64,000 nucleotides of DNA from the NCBI GenBank assembly GCA_026993355.1, contig JALWTX010000008.1:169014-233013 (forward strand), read 5' to 3'. The notes under the pieces were generated by a model. That model saw only the letters and a program-made list of their open reading frames with translations. It made no database searches and had not been told where the DNA came from. A program made the translations under genes and the position numbers. Shown here one piece after another: positions 9,714-19,267 of the stretch. Within the stretch, counting starts at the first letter, position 1, and each line of letters starts with the position of its first letter. This DNA is from Flavobacteriales bacterium. GTDB lineage: Bacteria; Bacteroidota; Bacteroidia; Flavobacteriales; Flavobacteriaceae.

Positions 9714-10610
9714 ATGGAAGATATATTAAAAGTTCATAATTTGACCAAACAATTTGGGAATCTTGTTGCGGTTGACCAACTTAGTTTTACCATCAAAAAA
9801 GGACATGTTTATGGCTTACTGGGACCTAATGGAAGTGGAAAATCTACTACTTTGGGTATGATTTTAAATGTGGTTAATAAATCAGGCGGTTCTTTTAGTT
9901 GGTTTGACGGTCAATTGCAAACACCACAAGCGCTTAAAAAAATAGGTGCTATTATTGAACGGCCTAACTTTTATCCTTATATGACGGCTTATCAAAACTT
10001 GTCTTTAGTATGTAAAATTAAGGAAATAAATCCGGATGTTATTGATGATAAACTGGCTTTGGTTGGACTTTTAGAACGCAAAAACGATAAGTTTAAAACT
10101 TATTCTTTGGGCATGAAACAACGTTTGGCTATTGCATCTGCCTTATTAAACAATCCAGCTTTGCTTATTTTAGATGAACCCACCAATGGATTGGACCCGC
10201 AAGGAATACATGAAATACGCCAAATTATTAATAATATCTCAACTGCCGGTACGACTATTATTTTAGCCTCACATTTATTAGATGAAGTGGAAAAAGTTTG
10301 TGATCAAGTCATTATCTTACAAAAAGGACGCAAGATTTTTGAGGGGTCAGTTAAAGGCTTACAACAGCAACAATATTGGTTTGAAATAAAGGTGGATAAG
10401 CCTGAAAAAATCATAAATATTCTTAAAGAAAATAATCAGATTAAAAGGCTTGAGCAAAGTGGGGCTGTGTTGAAAGTTTTTCCCGTTGATGAACACTATA
10501 CCGGGGCAGATTTAAATAGATTTTTGGCCTCTAAAGAAATTTTTGCCGAAAGTTTGATCAAAAAACAACCGCGATTAGAAACTGAATTTCTTAAACTTAT
10601 AAAGCATTAA
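9714..10610 (+). CDS. ABC transporter ATP-binding protein
   Basis: Cytosolic ATPase of an ABC-2 type exporter, 298 residues. Walker A is GPNGSGKST near residues 39-47, the signature motif appears as YSLGMKQRLAIA near 129, and Walker B is LLILDEPTNGLDP near 150, followed by the switch histidine in ILASHLLDEVEK. The last 90 residues form the C-terminal extension common in bacitracin- or antibiotic-export-type ATPases. The permease follows 14 bases later and is its clear partner. Substrate unknown. Confidence 0.93.
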   Translation: MEDILKVHNLTKQFGNLVAVDQLSFTIKKGHVYGLLGPNGSGKSTTLGMILNVVNKSGGSFSWFDGQLQTPQALKKIGAIIERPNFYPYMTAYQNLSLVCKIKEINPDVIDDKLALVGLLERKNDKFKTYSLGMKQRLAIASALLNNPALLILDEPTNGLDPQGIHEIRQIINNISTAGTTIILASHLLDEVEKVCDQVIILQKGRKIFEGSVKGLQQQQYWFEIKVDKPEKIINILKENNQIKRLEQSGAVLKVFPVDEHYTGADLNRFLASKEIFAESLIKKQPRLETEFLKLIKH

Positions 10611-10624
10611 AACCAATTTTTTTT

Positions 10625-11467
10625 ATGAAAAATTTCAATAGGCTTTTGACCATAGAATTATATAAGATTAAAAACCACAAACTAAGCCGTGTGTTATTTT
10701 TTATTTATTTTTTATTGCTAAGTGCTATTGCTTTTATGGCTGCCATTCAAGTTAAAGTTGGGCCGATTAAAATTAATTTGGCTGAGCAAGGCATTTTTAA
10801 TTTTCCTTATATCTGGCATTTTAATACTTGGGTAGCTGATTTTTTAACTTTCTTTTTGGCCATTTTGGTTGTTTCAACCGTGACCAATGAATTTACTTAC
10901 CGTACTTTAAAGCAAAATTTGATAGATGGTTTAACTAAAAAAGAATTTATCCTTTCTAAATTTTATTTCATGGTTGTTTTGGCTTTAGCAGCCACTTTTT
11001 TTGTATTTGTTCTCAGCCTGATTTTGGGTTTTATTTATTCAGATTATACCAGTACGGGCATTATTTTCCGTGATTTCTATTTTTTATTGGCTTTTTTTCT
11101 AAAACTATTGGGTATTTTCAGTTTTATCATGTTTTTAGGTTTTTTATTAAAGCGGTCGGCATTGGCCATAGGTTTCTTTTTTGTTTGGATGATTGCAGAA
11201 AGCATTGCTTATGCTTTGATGCGTTGGCAATTTTTCGGTAAAAATCTGGCAAATAAAATTATTGCTTTTTTTCCCTATGCCGCTATGCGCCAATTATTGC
11301 CGGAACCGATTACCCGGTTAAGTGCAGCTAAGAACATCGGTAATCAATTGGGTGAAAATATGACTAAATTTAATGGGTTACCTTTCGTTAATTTTGTGAT
11401 TGTTGGGGTTTGGATAAGTATTTTTTTATTCTTGTCCTATAAAATCATCCAAAAACGGGATTTGTAA
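10625..11467 (+). CDS. ABC-2 type transporter permease
   Basis: Membrane subunit paired with the ATPase just upstream. It has 280 residues with about six hydrophobic helices: near residues 20-42, then LTFFLAILVVSTVTNEF, FYFMVVLALAATFFVFVLSL, FFLKLLGIFSFIMFLGFLL, AIGFFFVWMIAESIAYALM and the last near 258-273. The VTNEFTYRTLKQNLIDGLTK cytosolic loop is typical of ABC-2 permeases. The substrate is not predictable. It converges on the surface-protein gene with a 34-base gap and no clear terminator hairpin. Confidence 0.88.
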   Translation: MKNFNRLLTIELYKIKNHKLSRVLFFIYFLLLSAIAFMAAIQVKVGPIKINLAEQGIFNFPYIWHFNTWVADFLTFFLAILVVSTVTNEFTYRTLKQNLIDGLTKKEFILSKFYFMVVLALAATFFVFVLSLILGFIYSDYTSTGIIFRDFYFLLAFFLKLLGIFSFIMFLGFLLKRSALAIGFFFVWMIAESIAYALMRWQFFGKNLANKIIAFFPYAAMRQLLPEPITRLSAAKNIGNQLGENMTKFNGLPFVNFVIVGVWISIFLFLSYKIIQKRDL

Positions 11468-11501
11468 TTCTCATCAAATTTTAATAATTCCCAATTTTTA
11501 C

Positions 11502-13673
11502 TTATCGAATAACCGAGAAATGGCCACGGTAAATTTTTCCATCCGGCAGTATTAATTCGTACCAATAATCATCAGTAGGAACAGGGCGTCCCTTATAGGT
11601 ACCATCCCAAGCTTCCTGTGGCGATGTGTGCATAACATACAGAAGTCTTCCCATTCTGTCATAAATGCGCAAAATAGCTTCAGGTGTATTTTCGGCATTT
11701 ATAATTCGCCACGAATCATTGTATTGGTCATGATTTGGGGTCATAAAATGAGGGATAATCAAATTGGTTACATGCACTAATGTGTCAGCGACACATGCAT
11801 GGGCATCTTTCACGTTTACCACATAATCACCATCGGCTAAGCCGGAAAAATGGTTGTCTGTTTGATAGGATTCATCATTAAGTGCATATTTGTAAGGCGG
11901 CAATCCACCGGAAGCATTAACTTCTAATTTACCGTAAATTATAGGTGTTGCCTGAATTCTGATAGGGTCTAATATTTTGACATGAACACTATCCGTAACC
12001 GTACAAGGGCCTTTGTCAATGCTTAGTTGCACCTCATAATCGCCCGGACCGGAAAACTGAATTTCATTATCTGTTGTATTAACTATATTTCCATTGACTT
12101 CCCACGTATAAGTATCAGCATTGGTGATATTTGACGTTACAATGGCGGTTTCATAGGAACAATAAATTTGATCAGGCCCCAAATCCAAATTAGGATGCGA
12201 CTCAAAATAAACATTGATACTATCGGTGTTAGTACAAACATTATTGGTGACAATGGCTTTATAATCACCGCTTTCGGTTACATCTAAAATGGCTGAAGTA
12301 GCTCCCGGTATGGTTTGGTTGTCCTTTTCCCATTGGTAGGTTTCATTACCGGTTGCATTTGATGGTGTTGCATCAAGTGTCACGACATTTCCTTCACAAT
12401 CTACGATATCCGGACCTAATTCAATAATCGGATAGTCATAAAAAGAGACATTTATACTGTCCGAAGTAGAACAGGTGCCTATGCTAACATCAACACTGTA
12501 CTCCCCTGGTGCGGTAACATCATAGGTGGCTTGTGTAGCACCCGGAATGGGCGAACCATTCAAATACCATTGATAAGCAGTTGCATTTGTGGTGGTGGCA
12601 TCTAAAGTTAAGGTATCGCCTAAACATATTTGTTGATCAGGTCCCAAATCAACATCGTCATGGGTATAATCGACAGGGACGTTGACGGTTTCTGAAATAA
12701 CATAATGTTGGGTATTCACATCAAATTCCAAATCAACTCTATAAGAGCTGTTAGAAGTAGGACAAACCACTAATTGGTCACCGGTACCTAATACATTGTT
12801 GGCATCGTCATACCAAGTTAAGGTGTATGGTCTGGTAGTAGCGCCATCGGGGACAAAACGCCAAAGCTCATCTGAAGCCGACCATGCACCGGTGTTTCTG
12901 TTGGGTGGGACATAGGCTTGTGTGCCGGTTTCATCTTGGATAGCAATTAAAGCTCGCCCTCCATTCCAACCGCTACATACGGGTTTGTTAACAATTTGAA
13001 CGTCGATCACATTGGTTGTCTCGTAAAGTAAGATACGTTGCGTGGTTTTAAGAGAAGTACAAGAATATTGAGCGCAATTTTCATAATTTATAACAAATAT
13101 TCTTTGGGGTGCCGTGCCCGATACATAGTACGAAATGGTACCGCTACCACCTTGGTTAGGATCGAGTAATAAATCGTGATAAGCACCAAAAATGGTGTTT
13201 CTAAATAAGTTGGTATTAGGAGCAGATTCTGTAAAACTCCAATTACAACTTCCGCCCGGCACTTGCGTTTGTGGTGAGGTACGGTTGGTGTCAAAAGATA
13301 CTACCCCATTGTCACCGATTATTAACTGGTTTTGTGGTTGACCAAAAAAAAAGAAAGTAAACGGCAGTGTAATTAAATCTGACCATTTGTCATCAGTTTG
13401 AATATATGTCGGTGTTCCGGAGGTTACTGGCGGTAGAGGGCAAGAGGTGTTATTAGTAATGGTATATCCGGTCACGGTGGGGTCAACTTCCAAACCCGGC
13501 ATCACGTAAGCGCGAAGGGTGTCGCAAGTGTTGATACAGGTAATTGGTTGGGGTTGTTCGGTTTCTAAAAAGGCACAAACTTGGGTGTTAGATTGTGCTT
13601 TTAAGGAGTTAAACGAAATGCCAATAAATAATATAATAATCCAATGTATATAAAAAGTTTTTTTCGTTTTCAT
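11502..13673 (-). CDS. Secreted Ig-like repeat protein with gliding-motility (CHU_C) C-terminus
   Basis: Large exported protein, 723 residues, with a signal peptide ending SLKAQ near residue 27. Residues 28-275 form a beta-rich region with a nidogen-like feel (IIGDNGVVSFDT, LWRFVPDG). Three Ig-like repeats follow from about 341, each opening with LGPDQ or LGPDI plus a cysteine and containing YQW-type core residues. Then comes one SprB-like repeat (GGLPPYKYALNDESY, LADGDYVVNVKDAHAC) at about 575-635. The C-terminal 85 residues are the gliding-motility-associated domain (MTPNHDQYNDSWRI, IYDRMGRLLY, WDGTYKGRPVPTDDYWY), a type B signal for type IX secretion. Probably a surface adhesin. It is divergent from a similar gene at 14055. 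Confidence 0.92.
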   Translation of the reverse strand: MKTKKTFYIHWIIILFIGISFNSLKAQSNTQVCAFLETEQPQPITCINTCDTLRAYVMPGLEVDPTVTGYTITNNTSCPLPPVTSGTPTYIQTDDKWSDLITLPFTFFFFGQPQNQLIIGDNGVVSFDTNRTSPQTQVPGGSCNWSFTESAPNTNLFRNTIFGAYHDLLLDPNQGGSGTISYYVSGTAPQRIFVINYENCAQYSCTSLKTTQRILLYETTNVIDVQIVNKPVCSGWNGGRALIAIQDETGTQAYVPPNRNTGAWSASDELWRFVPDGATTRPYTLTWYDDANNVLGTGDQLVVCPTSNSSYRVDLEFDVNTQHYVISETVNVPVDYTHDDVDLGPDQQICLGDTLTLDATTTNATAYQWYLNGSPIPGATQATYDVTAPGEYSVDVSIGTCSTSDSINVSFYDYPIIELGPDIVDCEGNVVTLDATPSNATGNETYQWEKDNQTIPGATSAILDVTESGDYKAIVTNNVCTNTDSINVYFESHPNLDLGPDQIYCSYETAIVTSNITNADTYTWEVNGNIVNTTDNEIQFSGPGDYEVQLSIDKGPCTVTDSVHVKILDPIRIQATPIIYGKLEVNASGGLPPYKYALNDESYQTDNHFSGLADGDYVVNVKDAHACVADTLVHVTNLIIPHFMTPNHDQYNDSWRIINAENTPEAILRIYDRMGRLLYVMHTSPQEAWDGTYKGRPVPTDDYWYELILPDGKIYRGHFSVIR

Positions 13674-14054
13674 AGGTTTCTTTCAGCTATAATTATTTTA
13701 AATGTATGTTTGTTACATATATAAATTTCATTTGGCAAAACTATGAAACTTATCTAAAAAAATGGAGGTTTGTTTATTTTTTTACCTTGATATTAAAAAA
13801 AAATCATAAATTCGTTTATTTCTTTGCGAGATTGAGAATAAAACTAGCGTTAATTTTTTGTAAAAGTTTTATGTTTTCAAAAAACTTTATTTAATATGAA
13901 TAAATGTTATTATCTTTATGAATAATCATAAGAGAAATTTACTATCCTAAGTAATTTATTGCCAAATTATCTTATTCTATTTTTATTTATTAGATAAAAC
14001 ATTATCTTTGCTTGCTGGTCTATGCCGGTTTATTTTATATTAATATGTTTATAG
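13674..14054. promoter_or_regulatory. Divergent intergenic region between two surface-protein genes
   Basis: 381 bases without a credible gene. Very AT-rich with long A and T runs. It holds two outward-facing -7 candidates: CAAAACTA at 13736-13743, which is TAGTTTTG on the minus strand, and TATCTTTG at 14003-14010 on the plus strand. Neither has a clear -33 element. A 62-codon frame inside is low-complexity (Phe, Lys, Ile) and not accepted as a gene. Confidence 0.5.
14003..14010 (+). promoter_or_regulatory. Predicted -7 box for the 14055 surface-protein gene
   Basis: TATCTTTG matches TAnnTTTG, 44 bases before the ATG, giving a predicted 5' leader of about 38 bases. No TTG is found at the right distance upstream. 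Confidence 0.4.
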
Positions 14055-16727
14055 ATGAAAAATTTTTTGTTATTTTTTATAATAACCGCCTTAAATATTG
14101 AAGCAAGCGCACAATATGAGGCCGCACATTGGTTTTTTGGTTCGCATGCAGGTTTGGATTTTACCAGTGGTGCCCCGGTTGCTGAACCGGGAAGTCAGAT
14201 AAATACCGAAGAGGGCTGCTCTTCAATTTCCAATGCTTGCGGCGATTTATTATTATATACCGATGGTGTGACGGTTTGGGATGCCAATCATCAAGTCATG
14301 CAAAACGGAACCGGACTGTTAGGCGACCCTTCTTCTACCCAATCGGGTATCGTAGTTCCTAAGCCTGATGATCACAATATCTATTATATTTTTACAGTCG
14401 ATGCTGCCTTTGGTTCTCCGTCAGACAATGGTATGCGTTATTCTGTTGTTGACATGCGGTTAAATGGTGGTTTAGGCGGCGTGGTTGCCGGACAAAAAAA
14501 TATTAAGTTGGTCAGCTCGGCCAGTGAAAAAGTGACTGCTGTTATGAGTTCGGATGGCAATTCGGTATGGGTCATAACTTCAGCACCGCGTACTAATTCA
14601 ACTTCGGCTCCTTACAATACCATTGGCGATAATATGAATACTATTTATGCCTTTAAAATTACCTCATCAGGGGTGCAAACTACTGCTTCTGTTACAACTT
14701 TGCCGGTAACGATAGATTGGGGAGTGGGTTACATGAAAGCCTCTCCCGATGGAAAAAAACTAGCCATGGCTAATATGCAGGACCATACGGTTTATTTATT
14801 AGACTTTGACGATCTAACCGGCACGGTTGGTAACCTTGTCTCTTTGCCTTTAACCGCTGTTAATGATGCCCCTTATGGCCTAGAGTTTTCACCGGACAGT
14901 TCCAAATTATATGTAAGCGATAGAGACAATGCATTGACACAATTTGACTTGTCTAACAACAATGCTTCTACTATTATTAGTACCCGTGCTAATTACCGTT
15001 CAGCTTTACAATTGGGTTTAGACGGCAAGATATATCAACCGCATACCTTAGATTATGGTGTGGGATCTAATTATATGAGTGTCATTGAACAGCCCAATGA
15101 AGCGGGGACCGCCTGTGATTATAGATACCGTATCATTACTTTGCCAAGCAATATGGTCGTTCACCAAGGTTTGCCACCTTTTATACAATCTTATTTTGTG
15201 CAAATAGAATCACCGCAAGTGACCGCTGAATTTACCAATAATTTGGAAGTCTCATCCAATGAAGAAATTTCAAGTGTGGATTGGGATTTTGGCGATGGCA
15301 CAACAGCGAATTCATTACCGGATAATCCGCCGGATAATACCCATTCACATATCGATCATCCCTATGCGCAACCGGGAACCTACACTGTGACCGCTGTTAT
15401 CCATCTCGTTGTAGGTTGTGATGTAACTGTTACCAAAACAATTAATATTTTATCCGTTATTGATGTAAAAGAAACGACGCTTTGTTTGGACCAAAATAGT
15501 ACGGTTACTACTGTAGATTTACACCAATTTGATAATGTTGTAATTGATCATCACAATGGCACCGGTACAACTTATGCCGTTAAATATTACACCTCTGATA
15601 CAGATGCCTATGCTGACCAAAACGAAATAACAGGTTCTTATACTTTTGTTACCAACAATGATGAATTGTATTATTCATTGACAGATACAGCAACAGGTTC
15701 AATTGTTTATGGTACTTTTATCTTAAAAATAAGTGAAAAACCGCAAATTCAAAACCTTTCAACTTTTGATTATTGTGACAACGACACCGATGGGTTTGGG
15801 GAGTTTGATTTAACAAACAAAATAAATGAAATATTGGGCAACAGATCTAATCCGCCTTTTGAAGTGACTTTTTTTGCAACCGAACAAGATGCTTTAGATG
15901 ATACAAACCAAATTAGTAATCCTGAAAGTTTTGTCAATACCACTGCCGGTAATCAACAAATTTGGTATAGAATAACCAATACGGATAGTGGCTGTTTTGA
16001 TGTCGGTTCTTTTGAATTGGTTGTACACCCTTTAATTGACATTAATATGCCCCAAGATTATATTGTTTGTGCCGGACAACAATTGGCTATCAATGCCCCT
16101 TCCGGTTTTACGGCTTACCAATGGTCAACCGGTGAAACAAGCCCGCAAATTTTTGTGGACCAAGCAGGCCATTATACCTTGACGGTAACTAATAGTTTTG
16201 GGTGTTCTAATTCAATAGACTTTAATGTCAAACTTTCTGATGTGGCAAGGATTGATAAGGTCTCTGTCCATGATTTTAAGAATCCGGGCCAAAATTCAAT
16301 TGTGGTAAATGCTTCCGGCATTGGCGATTATGAATATTCTATGGATGGAACTAACTTTCAAGAAGAAAATCTTTTTACAGGCTTAAAAGCCGGTCATTAT
16401 ATGGTATATGTGTCAGATAAAAATGGCTGTGGCATGGTGAATGAAGCGGTCGATATTTTGAATAATCCCCGTTTTTTCACCCCCAATGGGGATGGTTTCA
16501 ATGATGTTTGGCAAATAAAAAACATTACAGCCAGACCTGGATCAGTTATTCGTATTTATAACCGTTACGGTAAGTTAGTCAAAGTATTACAAGCCCAAAG
16601 TGCCGGATGGGATGGAACTTTTAAAGGACAAGGTTTACCTCCCGATGATTACTGGTTTTTGGCGGAAATAAAAGAACCCAATGGTCAAATAAGGCACCAA
16701 AAAGGGCATTTTTCTTTGGAAAAATAA
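14055..16727 (+). CDS. Secreted propeller/PKD protein with gliding-motility (CHU_C) C-terminus
   Basis: Exported protein of 890 residues, signal peptide ending IEASAQ near residue 20. Residues 20-385 look like a seven-bladed beta-propeller (MKASPDGKKLAMAN, LEFSPDSSKLYVSD). A PKD domain lies near 386-468 (VDWDFGDGTTANS). Two related beta-sandwich segments follow at about 470-665, each with a Tyr/Asp-rich CDNDTDGFGEFDLTN style core. Then an Ig-like domain (AYQWSTGETSP), an SprB-like repeat (YEYSMDGTNFQEENLFTGL) and the CHU_C domain from about 806 (FFTPNGDGFNDVWQI, WDGTFKGQGLPPDDYWF). This is a type IX secretion substrate, probably an adhesin or cell-surface matrix protein. It lies head-to-head with the related gene ending at 11502. 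Confidence 0.93.
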   Translation: MKNFLLFFIITALNIEASAQYEAAHWFFGSHAGLDFTSGAPVAEPGSQINTEEGCSSISNACGDLLLYTDGVTVWDANHQVMQNGTGLLGDPSSTQSGIVVPKPDDHNIYYIFTVDAAFGSPSDNGMRYSVVDMRLNGGLGGVVAGQKNIKLVSSASEKVTAVMSSDGNSVWVITSAPRTNSTSAPYNTIGDNMNTIYAFKITSSGVQTTASVTTLPVTIDWGVGYMKASPDGKKLAMANMQDHTVYLLDFDDLTGTVGNLVSLPLTAVNDAPYGLEFSPDSSKLYVSDRDNALTQFDLSNNNASTIISTRANYRSALQLGLDGKIYQPHTLDYGVGSNYMSVIEQPNEAGTACDYRYRIITLPSNMVVHQGLPPFIQSYFVQIESPQVTAEFTNNLEVSSNEEISSVDWDFGDGTTANSLPDNPPDNTHSHIDHPYAQPGTYTVTAVIHLVVGCDVTVTKTINILSVIDVKETTLCLDQNSTVTTVDLHQFDNVVIDHHNGTGTTYAVKYYTSDTDAYADQNEITGSYTFVTNNDELYYSLTDTATGSIVYGTFILKISEKPQIQNLSTFDYCDNDTDGFGEFDLTNKINEILGNRSNPPFEVTFFATEQDALDDTNQISNPESFVNTTAGNQQIWYRITNTDSGCFDVGSFELVVHPLIDINMPQDYIVCAGQQLAINAPSGFTAYQWSTGETSPQIFVDQAGHYTLTVTNSFGCSNSIDFNVKLSDVARIDKVSVHDFKNPGQNSIVVNASGIGDYEYSMDGTNFQEENLFTGLKAGHYMVYVSDKNGCGMVNEAVDILNNPRFFTPNGDGFNDVWQIKNITARPGSVIRIYNRYGKLVKVLQAQSAGWDGTFKGQGLPPDDYWFLAEIKEPNGQIRHQKGHFSLEK

Positions 16728-16793
16728 ATCATTTTAAATTATGCCCATTAGTTTATGTTTATTATATTATGGCATAAATCAGGCAAAGTTAAA

Positions 16794-18800
16794 ATGAAAC
16801 AATTTAAAATTAAATCGGACTATACACCAACCGGGGATCAACCCGAAGCTATCGATCAATTAGCCAAAGGCGTATTGGCCAATGAAAAATACCAAACGCT
16901 ATTGGGAGTTACTGGTTCGGGAAAAACCTTTACGGTGGCTAATGTTATTGAAAAGGTTCAACGACCAACTTTGATTTTAGCCCATAATAAAACCTTGGCA
17001 GCACAACTTTTTCAGGAGTTTAAGCAATTTTTTCCGGACAACGCTGTCGAATATTTTGTGTCATACTATGATTATTATCAACCCGAAGCTTATTTGCCGA
17101 CCAGTGGTACATATATCGAAAAGGATTTATCTATAAATGAAGAAATTGAACGCTATCGCCTTAGCACTACCTCTTCACTTTTATCCGGGCGTCGTGATGT
17201 TATTGTCATAGCTTCAGTGTCTTGTTTGTATGGAATTGGTAATCCATCCGAATTCAAAAAAAATGTGGTTAAAGTTAATAAAGATATTCAAACAACCCGT
17301 ACCAAACTTTTACGGCAATTGGTGACCAGCTTGTACAGCCGCAGCGAAATACCGCAAGCCGGTAGTTTTATCGTTAAGGGCGATACCATAACGGTTTATC
17401 CACCTTATACCGACCGCTATTTTAGAATAAACTTTTGGGGAGATGAAGTGGATATAATTGAGATTATTCACGCTGAAACCGGTGAAAAATTAGATGAAGT
17501 GGATACTTTAGATATTTATCCGGCTAATTTATTTGTGACGTCTCCGGAAAAATTAAACCAAGCCATTCAAGACATCAGAATTGATTTAGGAAAACAAATC
17601 AACTATTTTAAAGAAACAGGCAAACATTTAGAAGCTAAGCGTTTAAAAGAACGCACTGAATTCGATTTGGAGATGATGGCCGAATTAGGCTATTGTTCCG
17701 GTATTGAAAATTACTCCCGTTATTTAGACGGACGTCCACCGGGCAGCCGTCCTTTCTGTTTATTAGATTATTTTCCCGATGATTATTTAATGGTCATTGA
17801 CGAAAGTCATGTTACCATTCCGCAAGTACATGCCATGTATGGTGGCGACCGTTCGCGCAAAGAAACCTTGGTTGAATATGGTTTCAGGTTACCATCGGCA
17901 ATGGATAACCGTCCCTTAAAATTTGAAGAATTTGAACAAATGCAAAATCAGGTTATTTATGTCAGTGCAACACCGGCTGATTATGAATTGCAAAAATCCG
18001 GCGGGGTGGTGGTCGAACAAGTTATCCGGCCGACCGGCTTGCTGGATCCGATAATCGAAATAAGACCAAGCCAAAATCAAATTGATGATTTGTTAGAAGA
18101 AATACAAAAACGAGTCGAACAAGATGAACGGGTTTTGGTAACGACTTTAACCAAACGGATGGCAGAAGAATTAACCAAATATTTAACTAAAATAAATGTC
18201 AGAAGCAGGTACATACATTCGGATGTCGATACTTTGGAACGGGTGCAAATTATGCATGATTTGCGTAAAGGTTTGTTTGATGTTTTGGTGGGGGTAAATT
18301 TGCTGAGAGAGGGTTTAGATTTGCCGGAAGTATCCCTGGTGGCTATTCTAGATGCCGATAAAGAGGGTTTTTTAAGGTCGCACAAATCTTTGACGCAAAC
18401 AATTGGTAGAGCGGCACGTCATGTAAATGGTACGGCCATTATGTATGCCGATAAAATCACCAAAAGTATGCAATTAACCATCGAAGAGACCAACCGGCGA
18501 CGTGAAAAACAAATTGCTTATAACCAAAAACATGGCATAACACCCACAGCTATCAAAAAAAGTTTGGAAAATATTATGCATGCCGAAACGCCAAAAACCT
18601 ATGTTTATGAACAAGATTTAAGTCAAAATGTGGCAGAAAATAAAGCGCTTTATCAAACCAAGGAAAGTATTGATAAACAAATAAGAGAATTAAGAAAAAA
18701 AATGGAAGCGGCTGCTAAAGAACTTGATTTTTTAGCTGCCGCCAAGTATCGTGATATGATTACAAGTCTAAAAGAAGCCAAAGAAAAGAACCAGCAATAA
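16794..18800 (+). CDS. uvrB: Excinuclease ABC subunit B
   Basis: Helicase-like damage-verification subunit of nucleotide excision repair, 668 residues from ATG 16794. An earlier in-frame start at 16755 would add 13 residues not expected in the family. Walker A is GVTGSGKT near 38-45. The damage-probing beta-hairpin is YYDYYQPEAYLP near 91. The DEAD-like motif is VIDESH near 334. Later helicase motifs include LREGLDLPEVSLV and QTIGRAARH. The C-terminal UVR domain that docks UvrC ends the protein (LDFLAAAKYRDMI). The preceding gene ends 66 bases upstream. I see no obvious LexA-type operator. Confidence 0.98.
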   Translation: MKQFKIKSDYTPTGDQPEAIDQLAKGVLANEKYQTLLGVTGSGKTFTVANVIEKVQRPTLILAHNKTLAAQLFQEFKQFFPDNAVEYFVSYYDYYQPEAYLPTSGTYIEKDLSINEEIERYRLSTTSSLLSGRRDVIVIASVSCLYGIGNPSEFKKNVVKVNKDIQTTRTKLLRQLVTSLYSRSEIPQAGSFIVKGDTITVYPPYTDRYFRINFWGDEVDIIEIIHAETGEKLDEVDTLDIYPANLFVTSPEKLNQAIQDIRIDLGKQINYFKETGKHLEAKRLKERTEFDLEMMAELGYCSGIENYSRYLDGRPPGSRPFCLLDYFPDDYLMVIDESHVTIPQVHAMYGGDRSRKETLVEYGFRLPSAMDNRPLKFEEFEQMQNQVIYVSATPADYELQKSGGVVVEQVIRPTGLLDPIIEIRPSQNQIDDLLEEIQKRVEQDERVLVTTLTKRMAEELTKYLTKINVRSRYIHSDVDTLERVQIMHDLRKGLFDVLVGVNLLREGLDLPEVSLVAILDADKEGFLRSHKSLTQTIGRAARHVNGTAIMYADKITKSMQLTIEETNRRREKQIAYNQKHGITPTAIKKSLENIMHAETPKTYVYEQDLSQNVAENKALYQTKESIDKQIRELRKKMEAAAKELDFLAAAKYRDMITSLKEAKEKNQQ

Positions 18801-18868
18801 AATGATTAAACTCTTTATTTTTTTACTTAAATTTACCTTATTAAATTTATGAACCAACCTATCAACCG

Positions 18869-19267
18869 ATGAATAAAATAGAACATATTGGCATTGCTGT
18901 AAAGGATTTGGCTGAGGCTGAAGAAAAATGGGCAAAGTTGTTAAATACTTTATCTTACAAGCGTGAGTTGGTTGAAAGCGAAGGGGTGATTACGTCATTT
19001 TTTAAAGTAGGTGAAACTAAAATTGAATTGTTGGCGCCTACCACGGCTAATAGTCCTATTCAAAAATTTTTGGATAAACGTGGTGAAGGGATACATCATA
19101 TTGCATTTGCTGTTGATAATATTGAAGCAAAAATGAAGGAATTAGCAAACCAAGGTTTTACATTGATCAATGAAACACCTAAAAAAGGGGCAGACCGCAA
19201 AAAAGTGGCTTTTTTACATCCAAAATCTACCGGTGGTATTTTAGTCGAATTGTGCCAAGATTTATAA
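18869..19267 (+). CDS. mce: Methylmalonyl-CoA epimerase
   Basis: VOC-fold metalloenzyme that interconverts (R)- and (S)-methylmalonyl-CoA, linking propionyl-CoA or odd-chain and branched amino-acid breakdown to succinyl-CoA. It has 132 residues, usual length. The two beta-alpha-beta-beta-beta halves are visible. Likely metal ligands are H6 in EHIGIAV, a histidine of the H76-H77 pair in GIHHIAFAV, and E128 in VELCQ. The mutase is not in the window. Its TAA is followed with no gap by the HMA-AraC regulator gene, so these could share a transcript although their functions differ. Confidence 0.93.
   Translation: MNKIEHIGIAVKDLAEAEEKWAKLLNTLSYKRELVESEGVITSFFKVGETKIELLAPTTANSPIQKFLDKRGEGIHHIAFAVDNIEAKMKELANQGFTLINETPKKGADRKKVAFLHPKSTGGILVELCQDL

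Noticed and set aside
13706..13894. 62-codon open frame between the two surface-protein genes
   Set aside because: Composition is mostly Phe, Lys and Ile from A/T runs, there is no recognisable motif, and it overlaps the predicted minus-strand -7 box.
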